From Enoplolaimus lenunculus (taxonomy: Eukaryota; Nematoda; Enoplea; Enoplida; Thoracostomopsidae): a DNA stretch of 64,000 nt. The DNA lies in contig JASANG010003989.1 in assembly GCA_030248215.1 (NCBI GenBank), positions 31,316-95,315 of the forward strand, given 5' to 3'. The position numbers and the translations under genes are program-made. Of the stretch, positions 44,839 to 56,329 are shown in pieces (position 1 is the stretch's first letter; every line of letters begins with the position of its first letter). Under the pieces are notes generated by a model, which saw only the letters and a list, made by a program, of their open reading frames with translations, had not been told where the DNA came from and searched no databases.

Positions 44839-45236
44839 CTGTAAGGAATGGACCACATCATTTTTGTACAAACTTGTAATTTTCAAATGATGAGTTCGGT
44901 CCGCTTATTTAATTACGGACGTATGTTCTTTCTTCACTCAAGCAACGCTTAACTCTTTCGAACAAGAATATTTTTAATTTCATCTGAGACCTAAATTCAG
45001 ACTAGAATTTGAACAATGGTCTCTAAGTTGGGAGTCGTTTACCGTCAAATCTCAGTCATAGGTAAATGACGCTCGTCTACGAAATGGCTCTCCTCTCACG
45101 TCTCGTGCAGATGTCAGACTCAGACTACAGATACGCTAAGAATTGTTAAACTCGGCGAACTGTTTATCCATTAGAATATACAGTTTGCGTTTGGTTGCTC
45201 ATAGTATACTCTATAAGAAAAACTGACTGATTTCAG

Positions 45237-45426
45237 CGTCCTATGCGATTCTTTGGAGAAACTGAAAGCAACACTATCGATTTCACGAATGACCCCACGA
45301 TCTCAGCGTCTTCTAATGTTGGCGAGTGATTCCGAACGACACGCATTCATTGAAACACGTCGCTCTGAGCCATTGAAAAAGCATACTGTGATAACAGTTG
45401 CGACAACATTGAAGAAAAATTCGCAG
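45237..45426 (+). CDS. BBS1: BBS1, exon 2
   Basis: 190 nt from acceptor 'gactgatttcag' to CAG/GTATTA. It encodes residues 147-210, NVLCDSLEKLKATLSISRMT to LKKNSQ. This matches the helical linker of BBS1 and the conserved KHTVITVATTLKKN segment (human KRQTVITTMTTLKKN). Enters in phase 2, leaves in phase 0. Confidence 0.92.
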
Positions 45427-45892
45427 GTATTACCAGCTTGTGCCCAGCGAAGTATGCAGACGGGTCAGCTACTTCTAAAAACTTGATTATCAACTCGTGC
45501 TGAAGTTTTATTCAGGGTTTCGACTGAATTTTGATTTCAACCAGACATAATTCCAATACCAGATTTGCGGAATTTTCGGCCACGTGCTTGCTATGCCAAC
45601 CAATCAGTGTTTCATGTTTATCTTAAGTATATATGACACGTTGTTTTAAGGCTAAAAATAAGAAAACAAGTTACAAGCATTCTGGTTTGAGTTTGAAGAA
45701 CTGCATATTTGTGTAAAAACCCACGCGGAGCGCAACAAAAACGAAACAACATCGTGCCGGGTTCTATCATACCAAAGAGCAAACGGAACAAAAAAATTTA
45801 ATGCCTAAAATTTCGGTTACGGTTCCCACAAGAATATTGAATTTCGACTCTGATTCTATCCGAACTTTATTCTGGTTATAACCCTAATAAGC

Positions 45893-46107
45893 CCGTATTC
45901 TCAAATGTGTATCGCACCTATCACCAGTTGGCGATTGGCCCGGTAACTTTGGAACATGCCCACGGCGAGGTTCGAAATTCAGCGCATTGTTAGCGTTTAG
46001 TTTGTCCTACTTTTGCACCAAGTTTCTGATCTGCAATTGCAGTTGTTCGTCAGTTTAAAAACTTATCACTAACTGATGATAGGTACTATACGCATTTGAG
46101 ACTATGG
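45893..46107. repeat. Family F inverted-repeat element, copy 3
   Basis: Left GCCCGTATTCTCAAATGTGT then 'atcgcacctatcaccagttgg'; right 'tcactaactgatgataggta' then 'cgcatttgagactatgggc'. It lies in BBS1 intron 2, about 150 bp before exon 3. Confidence 0.75.
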
Positions 46108-46259
46108 GCCACAGTTTTAGTCTTCTTTTTAATTGTCAATCCCTGACTGCCCACGGTCATTTGGCTCTCAATCGTTTACGACAAATTCCTTACAGCCTCC
46201 ATGCGAGTTGCGAGTTATGTAGCAGTCCACGAAAAACGTTAATTTTTTGCTAATTTCAG

Positions 46260-46516
46260 GAGCCAGATTCTGTTGATACAATTGTAGTCGGTACTGAAAG
46301 TGGTCAAATCTACGTCTTAGACTCTGAAGCGTTTACAATAATGGCTGAATGCTTACTGCCAGCGGCGCCTGTATTTATCGAAGCAGCCGGAATTTTTGAT
46401 GTTGAATATCGCATAATTGCATGCTGTCGCAATTCTGCAATTTATGTTCTTAAGCGCGGAGTTACCAGTTGCATTAAACCTACAATACAGCTTGAAGTTT
46501 ACGCTGTTGGAATGTG
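46260..46516 (+). CDS. BBS1: BBS1, exon 3
   Basis: 257 nt, acceptor 'gctaatttcag', donor TGTG/GTAAAG (phase 2). It encodes EPDSVDTIVVGTESGQIYVL, then DSEAFTIMAECLLPAAPVFI and EAAGIFDVEYRIIACCRNSA: the propeller blades that in human read LVLGTENKELLVLDPEAFT and FDVEFRLAAACRNGNIYIL. The frame continues into exon 4 through a split Cys codon. Intron 3 (792 nt) contains no obvious element. Confidence 0.92.
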
Positions 46517-47308
46517 GTAAAGGTTTGCATTTTAAATTTAGTGTTTTTTTAATTATTCTTGAAAAGTTTCTATTAATAATAATTATTTTCAATTTCATAT
46601 TGTTTGAATTTCAATCTAACATTTGAGCTCGCGATTCGCTCGCGTACACCTTAATATACAGCTAATGCTTTTAGGCAACCTACTTTACATTATCTCTATT
46701 CAATCCAATTTGAAAAGAACTTGAAATACGTGCAATCTGAGCTAATAAAAAATTGTATTCAGAAATTTTTTTGGCTGAGCGATGTTTAGTAGCACACGCT
46801 TGGAATTTTAGATATAAGTCCACTATTTGGCAGAGGCGTGCCACTTTTTGAAAACTGTGGTGGATGTGTACAAAAGCTTAGTAGCGTATGAGGTTTTCGC
46901 AGTTTTAAAAACAACAAGCTAAATATCGTAGTACTGTTTACTTCAAAATTTAATTTAGAATTACAACAACAATCACATTGGTGAATATTTACAAAATTGC
47001 GGACAATGAGCGTATACTTGAAGAGGGATAGATGGATATATTAGTTACCAAAGTTTCTTCCCAAAGTTCCGAAAGAAACAGCAAAAGCACACTACCAGCG
47101 CATAGAATAACCTTCTAGATCTTACAAATCGGAACATTATCTTGTATGAGATTATACTCAGCACAACTAAAATCCAAGCTAGTCCTCTGTTCCGGCCCAC
47201 CATTACTTGTCGTTTATATCACTCTTTTACATTTTAAATTATATCAACTCTTTTACATTTTAAATTGTTTGCCACTGACCTAAAATATTGCAAATTTGTT
47301 TTTTTTAG

Positions 47309-47498
47309 TCGAGTTGGTAAAAATATTGTCATCGGTTGCACAGACAACTCTCTGAGATGCTTCAATTTGAAAGGCAAACGGTTATGGTCTGTTTCGTTGC
47401 CATCCGCCATAACGACCGTAGAAACGCTAGATTATCTCCCGAGAAACCAAGTGGCTGTTTTGGTCGCCTTGGAAAATAGTCAAGTTCAAATATACAAG
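47309..47498 (+). CDS. BBS1: BBS1, exon 4
   Basis: 190 nt, acceptor 'gttttttttag', donor AAG/GTGTTC (phase 0). It reads RVGKNIVIGCTDNSLRCFNL, KGKRLWSVSLPSAITTVETL and ends ALENSQVQIYK, matching human HKVLVVGSTQDSLHGF through GEVRIY. The following intron of 501 nt is AT-rich with an 'aaataaatataaatata' stretch and shows no transposon end I recognise. Confidence 0.92.
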
Positions 47499-47999
47499 GT
47501 GTTCATATAATTGCATTTTACATTTTATCCTATATATAAATAGATAAATAAAAAAATATATATGTAAACAATTAAATAAATAAATATAAATATATTTTCT
47601 AGGATAGAGTAACATTTTTAGGTTCGTTAAGCCCCCCGCACCGCACCCGCTCAAGCTACGGACAAGAGCCACGAAGATTAATTGAGTATACTACTTTACA
47701 CGAGGCTACAGACCGATTTTTCCGCTGAACAAATCGTCACACCCGGAAAAATCGTCCCTGGCCAGTTCATCCATTGGAATGGTCGTTTTCCAAGTACGAT
47801 TTTGCAAAAACGTAGTAAAACGAAGTTGAGAAAGTCCAAACAGGTCTGGTGGTAGGTTGAGACATTATAAAATCGTTTACTAAAGTTGTGAAGCAAACAT
47901 TTGCAATGCAAATGATTACCTGAAATGTTTAAAAGTATAGCAATGGCAAATAGAAACAGTTCTTAAAAAAAGATTAAAATGTTATTGCTTTTGTTTCAG

Positions 48000-48731
48000 G
48001 AAATGTTTTTGGTCGACACCATCTACGTTGGCGTTCCTGTGCGCGCACTCAAATTTGGCAGTTTCGGCCGCGAAGATGGTGCGTTAATTTGCGTCCACGA
48101 CACAGGTGCGCTAAGCATTCGTTTGCTCAAACGAAACGCACCTGCGTTTGACGAACGTGCCCCGCAACCGGGGCCACCTGCGGGTCAAAGTCAAAAACTT
48201 TCGTTACCGAAGAAAACGAAAGTTTTTGTCGATCAAACCGTACGAGAACGTGAAAATTTCACTCAAATCCACAACACTTTTCAACGAGATTTGTTTTTAA
48301 TGCGACTAAAAACAGCTCAAAACTACGTTGATAGTTTAAACCGGAAAACTATTTCAAGTTCTGGTTCCGGCGCATCTGCGACAAGGCCCTCTTCAAACGA
48401 TTTAAGTATCGATGTTGAAATCCAAGGATTTGGACCTGAATTTCTGCTAAAAGTTAACTTACGCTCTACGTGGGACTATCCTTTGACTGGATTGTACCTT
48501 AGTGTTGTTTTTGACCCAAAGCTTTATACAGTTCCTTTGTCGTATATCGAGGTACCGTTCGTGGTTCCAGGGCTCACGTACCCGTTTGTTATTCCAGTCA
48601 AATGTTCTGCGCCGGATTTAGGAATATCAAGCGAAATTAACCTGTATTTAGGCGAACAAACGTCTGAAACTACAGGCCCTTTGATCAGTGCCCAAGTTAC
48701 AATGCCCGTTTCTGAGCAACCTTTGGTCTAA
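48000..48731 (+). CDS. BBS1: BBS1, exon 5 (3' terminal)
   Basis: 243 codons and TAA. It completes the propeller (FGSFGREDGALICVHDTGAL, SIRLLKRNAPAF) and holds the conserved LPKKTKVFVDQTVREREN helix and FQRDLFLMRLKTAQNYVDSL. The C-terminal GAE-type beta domain follows (VEIQGFGPEFLLKVNLRSTW to LISAQVTMPVSEQPLV). Most vertebrate BBS1 genes split this region into many exons; here it is one. No AATAAA is visible in the ~65 nt before the next element at 48797. The gene shows no stop or frame break, so it looks functional. Confidence 0.93.
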   Translation, partial: EMFLVDTIYVGVPVRALKFGSFGREDGALICVHDTGALSIRLLKRNAPAFDERAPQPGPPAGQSQKLSLPKKTKVFVDQTVRERENFTQIHNTFQRDLFLMRLKTAQNYVDSLNRKTISSSGSGASATRPSSNDLSIDVEIQGFGPEFLLKVNLRSTWDYPLTGLYLSVVFDPKLYTVPLSYIEVPFVVPGLTYPFVIPVKCSAPDLGISSEINLYLGEQTSETTGPLISAQVTMPVSEQPLV

Positions 48732-48796
48732 TTGAACAGAGTAGTTATAGTTGAATTTATGAAAATGAACGTAGCAAAATGTATCGAAAATCATTA

Positions 48797-49183
48797 ATGG
48801 GCCATCCACGTTATACTGCTCGCCCTACCGCAAAAAATGTCTATGTCTGAGTAAGGTCCGACGTCGTTTTAACAATCTGTATTACGAGACCACTATAAAG
48901 TCCTGTAGTCCCTAACGAGGACGTAAAGACACCACACTGTGTTTTATAACATCGTAAACCTACATAACAACAACACAAACACATATATACAATATTTTAT
49001 ATTGCTTCATTTTTATCGTTTGTCCGGACTACCTTTGGACAGTGTCGAAACAGTTAATAGTGTCTACGTGCCGCATGGAATTGTACCTAAAACACATGTT
49101 ATAGCTTCGTTTTGTACAGATCCTTACCGGGGGTTAGACAAATTTTTACTTTAGCGCGCGCATTATGACGTGGATGATCCATA
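48797..49183. mobile_element. Inverted-repeat element ATGGGYCATCCACGT, copy 2
   Basis: Ends ATGGGCCATCCACGTTATAC and GCATTATGACGTGGATGATCCAT, 387 bp apart, related to the element at 40629-41110. The interior has 'gtctgagtaaggtccgac' and 'gtcctgtagtccctaac' words. It begins 65 bp after the BBS1 stop codon, so it may lie in or beside the 3' UTR. Confidence 0.75.
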
Positions 49184-49703
49184 AAAATAGAAAACGTTTA
49201 TAAAGAGTCACACGTGTAGGTTTTTGCTGAGAAGTCTTGCAACTCGAACTCGTACGATCGAGTTTTTTGCGGCTACAACATTGCAATTGCAAGTTTTGTG
49301 TAACAACTGTTAACAAAACTTGTACCTGCAAGTTGTAACTGGTAGCAAGTGGTGGCTGCAAAAATTTGCACGTGTGAATAGAACGTTTATGTAGCAAACA
49401 TGTCAAGAATTTTGGAAATCATAAATCGTTATACAGATAAAAACACGGTTCGTTTATCGAACACTTCTGAGCATTTAGATGATAATAATTATGGTTGCGA
49501 TGCCTGATATTAATTGAATTGCGTCACGAGCTGTGTGTAAAATACATTTCAGTACACAGATTAGGTACTTAGAATATTGTTTCCATTATATGGTAATCTT
49601 CAAGAAAACTGTACCTGCTGCAATAAAATGCCGGCTTACTTAGAATTTCTTAAAATTCAAAAACGAATTTGGCACAAAACTTTACACCACCAAATGACTT
49701 TGT

Positions 49704-49872
49704 TGGCCAATAAGCGTATTCCTAAGCCTAAGCCTAAGCCTGAGCCGAAGCCTAATTGTAAGAATGAGCTTTATACCAAAGCTTAAGCCTGAGCAAAACA
49801 TTAGTCTAAAGCTTAAACTTACTCTATTGCAATCCACAGAAAAACGTTCCGCTATTGATCTTTACATGGGCC
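49704..49872 (+). mobile_element. Family A TTAGGC-core element, truncated left end
   Basis: Starts 'ttggccaataagcgtattcc' (the left end lacks the 'gaacaggggcgg' part), with about five CCTAAG-type units, 'aaacattagtctaaagc', 'ctctattgcaatccacag' and the right end 'gatctttacatgggcc'. Confidence 0.75.
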
Positions 49873-50454
49873 GCGTCGTTTAATAGTGTTCCCGAAACAC
49901 GTTCAGCTTTCAAAGAATTTTATTATTTAAAATGGAAAATATCTGGGTATCTGGGACTTATTTGTATTTCTATTATTTTCCGTATATGTTTTTAAATGAC
50001 ACAACCGTTAACCCAACGAATTTATATTTTAAACTTGAACTGTGAATCACAAATTGTCCGTGTTTTTGTTTATGTTGGTTTCGAATTAATCCCGAATAAA
50101 AGAATGTTTAAAATTTCACTCCAAAAACGATATAAAAAGCCGTATTTGGTTTGAATTGACTTTACTGTAGTAGGATATGGTCCGTGAATCACTAAACCAG
50201 CTCGGTGCATAATGAAGGTTTCTATTGGTTTACTTAGTAATAATGTTATTTTTTTCAGTATTTTGCCCTGTTGTTTTCAGAATTTGCCTTTTTTAATTGA
50301 ACGTTCGAAAACTTTCGCTTTCTAGTGCTAAAATCTAAGACAATACGCTAGAACTTGTTCACTGTTGCAGATTTTACAAGAGGTTGCAGTAGACCATCGT
50401 AATCAGCGTATTAGTTGCTATATTTCTCGCTCAATGTATCAGTGATAACGTTAC

Positions 50455-50705
50455 ACTGTAAATTCCAATGAAGTAATCAACTCAGCTAAAGAGTTAGTTA
50501 TTTGTGAGTTGATAACAGTAGAGACGTTAACTCAATCTGAGTCGAGTTGATTCTCACTATGAGTTGTGCTAATTCCGTGCGAGTTGATTAATTATCTCAC
50601 AATGAGTTTTATAAACTTTGAATTCTTAATTCTGAAAGTCCTAACTCAGGCTGAGAGATTCAACTCACTCTGAGTTAAAATAAGCACTCCTTGGGATTTA
50701 GTGTA
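50455..50705. repeat. Family E inverted-repeat element
   Basis: The left end ACACTGTAAATTCCAATGA is followed by GAGTTAGTT and GAGTTGATA words; the inverse words and a decayed end 'ttgggatttagtgtag' lie at the right. The longest stretches are TGAGTTGATTCTCACTATGA-type palindromes. Confidence 0.7.
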
Positions 50706-51320
50706 GCTGCTATATCTTCCAAAATAACTTGCGTTCAGCATTTCAAAGTTATCATAGTCATGTCAGAGGTAAATTGAACGAGATCCCTTTTTAGCAGAGT
50801 CAATAACGTAAACATGAGCATCACTGTTAGCATAAAAACGTGATGCCTTCATTTACTGACATATTGCTGAACAACGCTTCTTTATTGCTTATTCTGCATA
50901 TTTTGACTTCGATATCTAAGCCCAGGTTAACGATAAAGGCTTGAACTCTATGTTAAGGCGTTAATTAATGGTTAAAAATAAGAACTTAATAATCATTATC
51001 TCAGTAAGCAGGCCCTTATAATTAGCACGGGCCGAAAATAATAATACACGGACGACTTAAACACTCTGAATTCAATGTAAATATATGAAATAACGTTTAA
51101 GAACGACACGTTATAGTTCTATTCAAATGAAATTGGTTGCAGAACTGATGACACCAGTGAACAATGTCGGATCCCGAAGGCCGATGTGGATATTGAATCT
51201 CTTGATCTGAGCGATGTAAACAGCTCAGTGGTCATGGGTCAACATTTTCAGAATTCTGATGGGTCACCTACGATTAGTCGTGGGGGTCAATGGCTTGGCT
51301 CATGTGTCTATTACAATTTT

Positions 51321-51529
51321 GGGCCCATGTAAAGAACAGGGGCCGAACGTTTTTCCGTGGGACTAGAATACAGTACGCGTAAGGTTTAGACTAATTTTTT
51401 TCTGGCGTTGGCTTATGCTTAGGCTTAGGAATATGCTAATTCGTACGCTTAGGCTTAAGCTTCGGCTTAGGCTTAGGCTTAGGAATATGTTTATAATACT
51501 GTTTCGCCCCTGTTCTTTACATTGGCCCA
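51321..51529 (-). mobile_element. Family A TTAGGC-core element
   Basis: Inverse orientation from GGGCCCATGTAAAGAACAGG to 'gttctttacattggccca', with two TTAGGC blocks separated by 'aatatgctaattcgtacg'. The flanks carry AATTTT on both sides, a possible short target duplication. Confidence 0.8.
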
Positions 51530-52144
51530 ATTTTCCATGTCTGATTAAATGGCTAAACTATTGAACTTGTTGCATATCATAAAAAATTGTATTCTTGAGC
51601 TACTCTGTATTCGTAATTCAATGTGGTACCCGGGTGGCTTAGTTTCTCTTTAGTTGTAGAAGTAATAATTAATGTTATAACTTGGGTCATGAGCCGTGAA
51701 TCACAACGGTCATGGGTTAACTATTCATGCGTCGTTGTGGGTCATGGGGTTACACTTTGTACCCCATTTTCACCTCTGGTATCTATTGTCGTGGTTTAAA
51801 TTTTTTGAAATTTGTAGAATTTGAAAACTACTAAAACAATTCTGGTTCTAACTTCATCAGTGTTGTTTAATACATTTAAATATGTGGTTTATGTCAGATT
51901 TTTACTTTTCAGGGTAAAATACTTAAAATATGACGCGTAGTAATATTTGGCCCTCTGTTTGTATGGTCGTTGTCTGTTCAGTAATGATCATAAACTGCAA
52001 AAGTAATCCGGAGAACCTTTTTTGTCAGTTAAACTATCTCAATATTAACGTTTTGTAGCTTACCACTTCAATGATTGCATGCGTCACAGATAAATCGCTT
52101 TTGGATAGATTAAATTATTTTACATTTAGCTTTCGTAAAGTTTT

Positions 52145-52415
52145 AACTGGGTGCATCTCTACCGGAAACATCTAGCTAGGTGCATTTTCCCCGTGGGAAA
52201 AAACTATCTAAGTGCCTTTTTTCACAGGGAAAATTTATCTAAGTGCATTTTTCCCACAAGAAAAATTTATCTATGTGCATTTTTCTCCGGGAAAATTTAT
52301 CCAGGTGCATTTTCCACCATGAAAATTTATCTATGTGCATTTTGCTCTGGGAAAATTAATCTGGGTGCATTTTGTTCAGGAGAAACTTTTCTAGGTGTGT
52401 TTTCCTGCTCAGAGA
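52145..52415 (+). repeat. 33-bp tandem repeat (~8 units)
   Basis: Unit of about 33-34 bp: AAATTTATCTAAGTGCATTT then TTCCCACAGGGAA-type sequence; about eight copies, the outer ones most diverged. Because the unit is a multiple of three, the + frame stays open and would encode KIYLCAFFSG-type repeats. There is no upstream signal or family match, so I treat it as a non-coding minisatellite. Confidence 0.8.
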
Positions 52416-52557
52416 AATTAACGAAGTCAGATTTTTCACATTAGGCAAATGTTCTACCAAAAACGTCCATCAAGATCAGGTTTCAGCAAGCAGCACCCAG
52501 ATGTACTTTTTTGAAAGAGAATTGCAACTTGATAAATTTGTAGTCAGCAAAGTCTGT

Positions 52558-52755
52558 ATTTGATTTATACCTGAGACTTTGAAAATGATTGGTGCCCAGG
52601 ATTTTCTGTTTGATTTGTACCTAAGCCTTTAAAAATGATTGGGTGACCAAGATTTTCTATTTGATTTGTACCTGACACTTTGAAAATGATTGGTGCCCAG
52701 CATTTTCTATATGATTGGTACCTGAGACTTTCGAAAATGATTTGTGCCCAGGATT
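52558..52755. repeat. ~50-bp tandem repeat (4 units)
   Basis: Four imperfect copies of TGATTTGTACCTGAGACTTT then GAAAATGATTGGTGCCCAGG and ATTTTCTAT. They begin about 140 bp after the 33-bp array ends. No coding signal. Confidence 0.8.
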
Positions 52756-53182
52756 CGAAAGCCCCAGTTGTTGCCTAAACAACAGCGTAATTTGCATCAA
52801 CTGCGTGCAAGGTGCTTCTTTAACTTTGCGCGAGGATATAAACACAATTTAGAAAATTTCGAAACAAAAATATAGCATATCCGATTATACAACACCATTC
52901 TAGATTGTTGGTTAGGACAAATTCAGAAACCTGCTGCTTCTGGTGAAGTCATGAATGTATATTCTCAGAAGGGATGCACAGAACGCCACCGACAGCCTTC
53001 CCCCGATTCGTATAAATTTCAGTCATAAAAGAACGCTGCCTCAATGAACCATCGTGAACGATTTGTCAATATTATCCTAAGACATTTTCAGTGCTGACCC
53101 ACATCAATGCTAATTCTCCGGTCTACCATGGTCTGAATGGTGTCAAAGTGGAACGCAAACACAATTTCGTTTTTAATTTTAG

Positions 53183-53323
53183 AGGCTAATTCGTGTAAAG
53201 ATAAACTTGGTACAGACGCATGTGAACAAATGTTCAATAATACCGGTGGTAACTGTACATTTTATATGAAAATGCGATGCTCTAAGACGTGCAACAGCTG
53301 TGATTTTTCGGCAGCTGACGATG
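53183..53323 (+). CDS. ShKT-domain exon
   Basis: A 141-nt exon, phase 1 at both ends, between acceptor 'tttttaattttag' and donor GATG/GTAAGC. It encodes one ShK-toxin-fold domain, ANSCKDKLGTDACEQMFNNT then GGNCTFYMKMRCSKTCNSCD. Six Cys fall in the ShKT order (C-x7-C-x10-C-x7-C-x3-C-x2-C by eye). Such domains occur in tandem in secreted animal proteins, often after astacin or other enzyme domains, and a symmetric phase-1 exon is typical of a shuffled extracellular module. No neighbouring exon of the same gene could be identified, so the parent protein is unknown. In this setting it is a module of an ordinary secreted protein more likely than a toxin. Confidence 0.7.
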
Positions 53324-53386
53324 GTAAGCCCATAAAACGACCGGCTTTTGTACTCATTCATTCACGTTAACGCTTAGGGTTAAGCA

Positions 53387-53600
53387 GCCCATGTAAAGAC
53401 CACGGGCGGAACGTTTTTCTGTGGGACTAGAATGGAGTAAGCTTAGGTTTTTGACTAATTGTTTTGCTTGGCTTAGGCTTAGGCTTAGGCTTTGGCTTAG
53501 AATAATGCTCATTCCCATGCTTAGGCTTATGATTAGGCTTAGATTTAGGCTTAGGAATGTGCTTATTATACTGTTCCGCCCCTGTTCTTTACATGGACCG
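53387..53600 (-). mobile_element. Family A TTAGGC-core element
   Basis: Inverse orientation, GCCCATGTAAAGACCACGGG to 'cccctgttctttacatgg', starting 64 bp after the ShKT exon donor and so probably intronic. There are two TTAGGC blocks with 'aataatgctcattcccatgc' between them. Degraded TTAGGC-like words continue to about 53830. Confidence 0.85.
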
Positions 53601-55436
53601 GCTTCAGGGAAATATTTATCTGTGCCTAAGTTTAAGCCTTTTGCCTAAGTTTTTTCTTAAGGCTAAGCCGTAATGGCATATTTAATCAAAAACTTAGTCA
53701 GTTTCAGCGTAAGCTCACAAAGATTGCTTAAGCCTTTACTAATGGCATTGCTTATTAAGGCTATGCTTTAACTGTAGGCTTAATCAAAGACTTATGCAAG
53801 GCTTAGGCGTCCGTATGCTCAGGAACTTGGCTTCAGCGCTTGCCTAAACCAAAAAACCTAAACATTGTAGGGAAAAGTTCCTGAACCAAAGATGGCGACG
53901 AAACTTTTCGCGGCACCGCTAAAAAGTTATGTTGGGTTACGCTGCGTAAATTACTGTAGATTCTGCATTCACCACTATTTCGCGGTTTCTCTGCACAAAA
54001 ATTAATGATCAAGTATCAACATTCCATCTGGCCTTATAAGTGTAAATGTCTAGTTGGCGGATTCTATTGTGGGTCACTCAATAAAATGAAAAAAATTTGG
54101 TAATGTAATTGTTTTTCAAAATGGTCAATGATAGGTTGATTTATATATATCAAACTGCAAGGACCAATTTTGAGTGCCAGTCCAGATCAGATCATCATAA
54201 CCAGTTTCATGAGATACCTACGTTACCAGGCCACACGGGCGCAGCCAGGAATATAGAAATGGTACAACGTGGTATATAGTTGCGATGTATCTTGTATTCC
54301 TAAATGAAAACGTTTTTAAACCCCGTGGACAAAAAATGACACAGTGAGCGCTTTTACCTCTGAAATAACACCCCACAGGCAACGGCGCCCAAGCCAGGTC
54401 ATATAATTATATTTCATTATTTGAGATTGTCGAAACGAACATCCGGATAAAAAATGTGAAAACAAACAAAAGCAACAACCAAATATTTGCGAGGAAGATG
54501 CTGACTTTATGATTCACTGTGCAAAGTTTTGTGGTAAATGCAAAGGCAAGTTTACCGGTTTATCCACTCAACGCATCTAAGGACGGTGATAAGGGGGAGG
54601 GGGCGATGGGTGCGCGCCCCCGCCATTGGTCCGAACAGACCAAAAATCATTCTGCACAATTTGTATTAAGTTTCGTTCATTTTTCTGGAAAATGTTAAAA
54701 AAATATGCGCTTCGCTCAAATTAACTAAGCACACTTTACGGTAACATTTTCATCGTGTAATCAATTGGTTTTCAAACTTACACCTTTGAAAAAATAACCT
54801 AACTGCACGGTTGCTCAAAGGTGGGCGGATTTTGAAAATTGTGACGTATTTGAGCTGTTTATCTTCCTTGGTCATTCTACGACCAAATTTGAATCTTTGG
54901 AAAATTTGATTTTTAAGATCCCCATCCCAGGCCCCCATAGGTTCTTCATATCACCGCCCATGAATGCATCCGAGAACGCAGGACTGCAACTCCAAAAGGG
55001 CGGGAGGGGCGTCAGGCCCTTTATATGATCATTTCGCCCAAATGACCCAAATATTATCGACAAGCATTAAAAGAATTCTATGCTACAGTAAAGTTTTTAT
55101 GTTGCCCTCTATTAATCTCGTTCCCAACAACAATTTGTGTTTGCGGTTCTGCGAATACGTAAAACTAGAGTGCCTGTTTCACCTAAAGTTCAGTGTTGCA
55201 CAAAGAGAACTGCGAAGCTCATATTCATATGTGGAAGATATAAAATCAGCCAAAATTAATAAATAACTACGTTCTCGAATCAACCATAGCTGTGAATAGC
55301 ATAAAGTTGCCTAGAAGTGGTAGTATATATCAAAAAATGAAAATGATGGGATAAAATTTTGAAGACCAAGGTTCATTAGTCCAAGAGTTGCTTGACGCAT
55401 TTGAGAATACGTACCTTAGTTTTCGCTGGAGCGAGT

Positions 55437-55530
55437 AATGCTCACCTTGAGGAAGAGTATGTAACTTGTTACATTCAGTGTACAAAGGAATAGCACTGCA
55501 TTACACTTGTCGCCTTTCCACCGTTCCTGT
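55437..55530. repeat. Family B fragment
   Basis: One arm only: 'gaggaagagtatgtaacttg', 'ttacattcagtgtacaaagg' and 'gcattacacttgtcgcc' follow the order of the family B left half. The other arm is not visible. Confidence 0.5.
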
Positions 55531-55705
55531 CCGAATTCTTGGGGGGTACAGCTGACCGATTCTCTTTATTTTTGGTACTAAACACTAATATTTAGCTTTA
55601 GTTGATCTGATTACACTTGTAGGTGATATTTATATTGCATGCTTCCGCAATGCGCGCTTATACAATTCGTACAATGCAATAACGCCTGAGATGCATACCT
55701 ACTCA

Positions 55706-55866
55706 GGATCGTAGCCAGCTCGCCTTGTTAGGGGGGCTAAAAAATTTTCAGGAGTGGCATACAAGGCGGTTGGTTGAGTTACAAGCAAGATTGAAAATTA
55801 TCGACAGGGCCAAAATTTTTCCAAGTGGGGCTGAGATCTCTTGACCCCCACCTGGCTACGGTCCGT
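55706..55866. repeat. Family D inverted-repeat element, copy 6
   Basis: Runs from GATCGTAGCCAGCTCGCCTT to CACCTGGCTACGGTCC. The interior 'aaaaaattttcaggagtggc', 'gttacaagcaagattgaaaa' and 'gccaaaatttttccaagtgg' are close to the family consensus. Confidence 0.8.
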
Positions 55867-56329
55867 GTATACTATTAAGTAAAAAGCAACTATCATTCGT
55901 TCTAGATTTTGGTTTCAAACTATCATTGAATTATACACTTATATCTGTGTAATTTAGAACCAGTTCTTGACAGTTTCGAAAACTCGACAGAAGAAAATAT
56001 CAGCAAAGAGCATTGATGCGTCGTACAATTTATGCCTAAAGAGATAGTCTCTCCAGTAAAATAATTTTTCTTCTTTTGAGATAACCATTCTCATGACTAG
56101 TACTCGCTGGTTGACAGACAATGACAAGTTGGTGTGATATAAGCGAACAATTCTACTGCAGAGACTATTTCTTTAGGAGGTTTCGAAATTGTCGCTCGTT
56201 TGTGTCAATAAAAAATCATTGGAAAAGTAAAATTTGTGATGTAAAAGCAGTTGCGTTCAATTCATTAAAGTTTCAAATCATCGCTAATTATTTTGATAAT
56301 TTATCAAATGCAGAAGGCATAATTTAATT

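Larger units (their letters stand above)
48732..53182. other. Gene-free stretch between BBS1 and the ShKT exon
   Basis: No supported exon. Contents: a TIR element at 48797-49183, family A elements at 49704-49872 and 51321-51529, a family E element at 50455-50705, a 33-bp tandem repeat at 52145-52415 and a ~50-bp tandem repeat at 52558-52755. The remainder is AT-rich without a visible signal. Confidence 0.6.
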
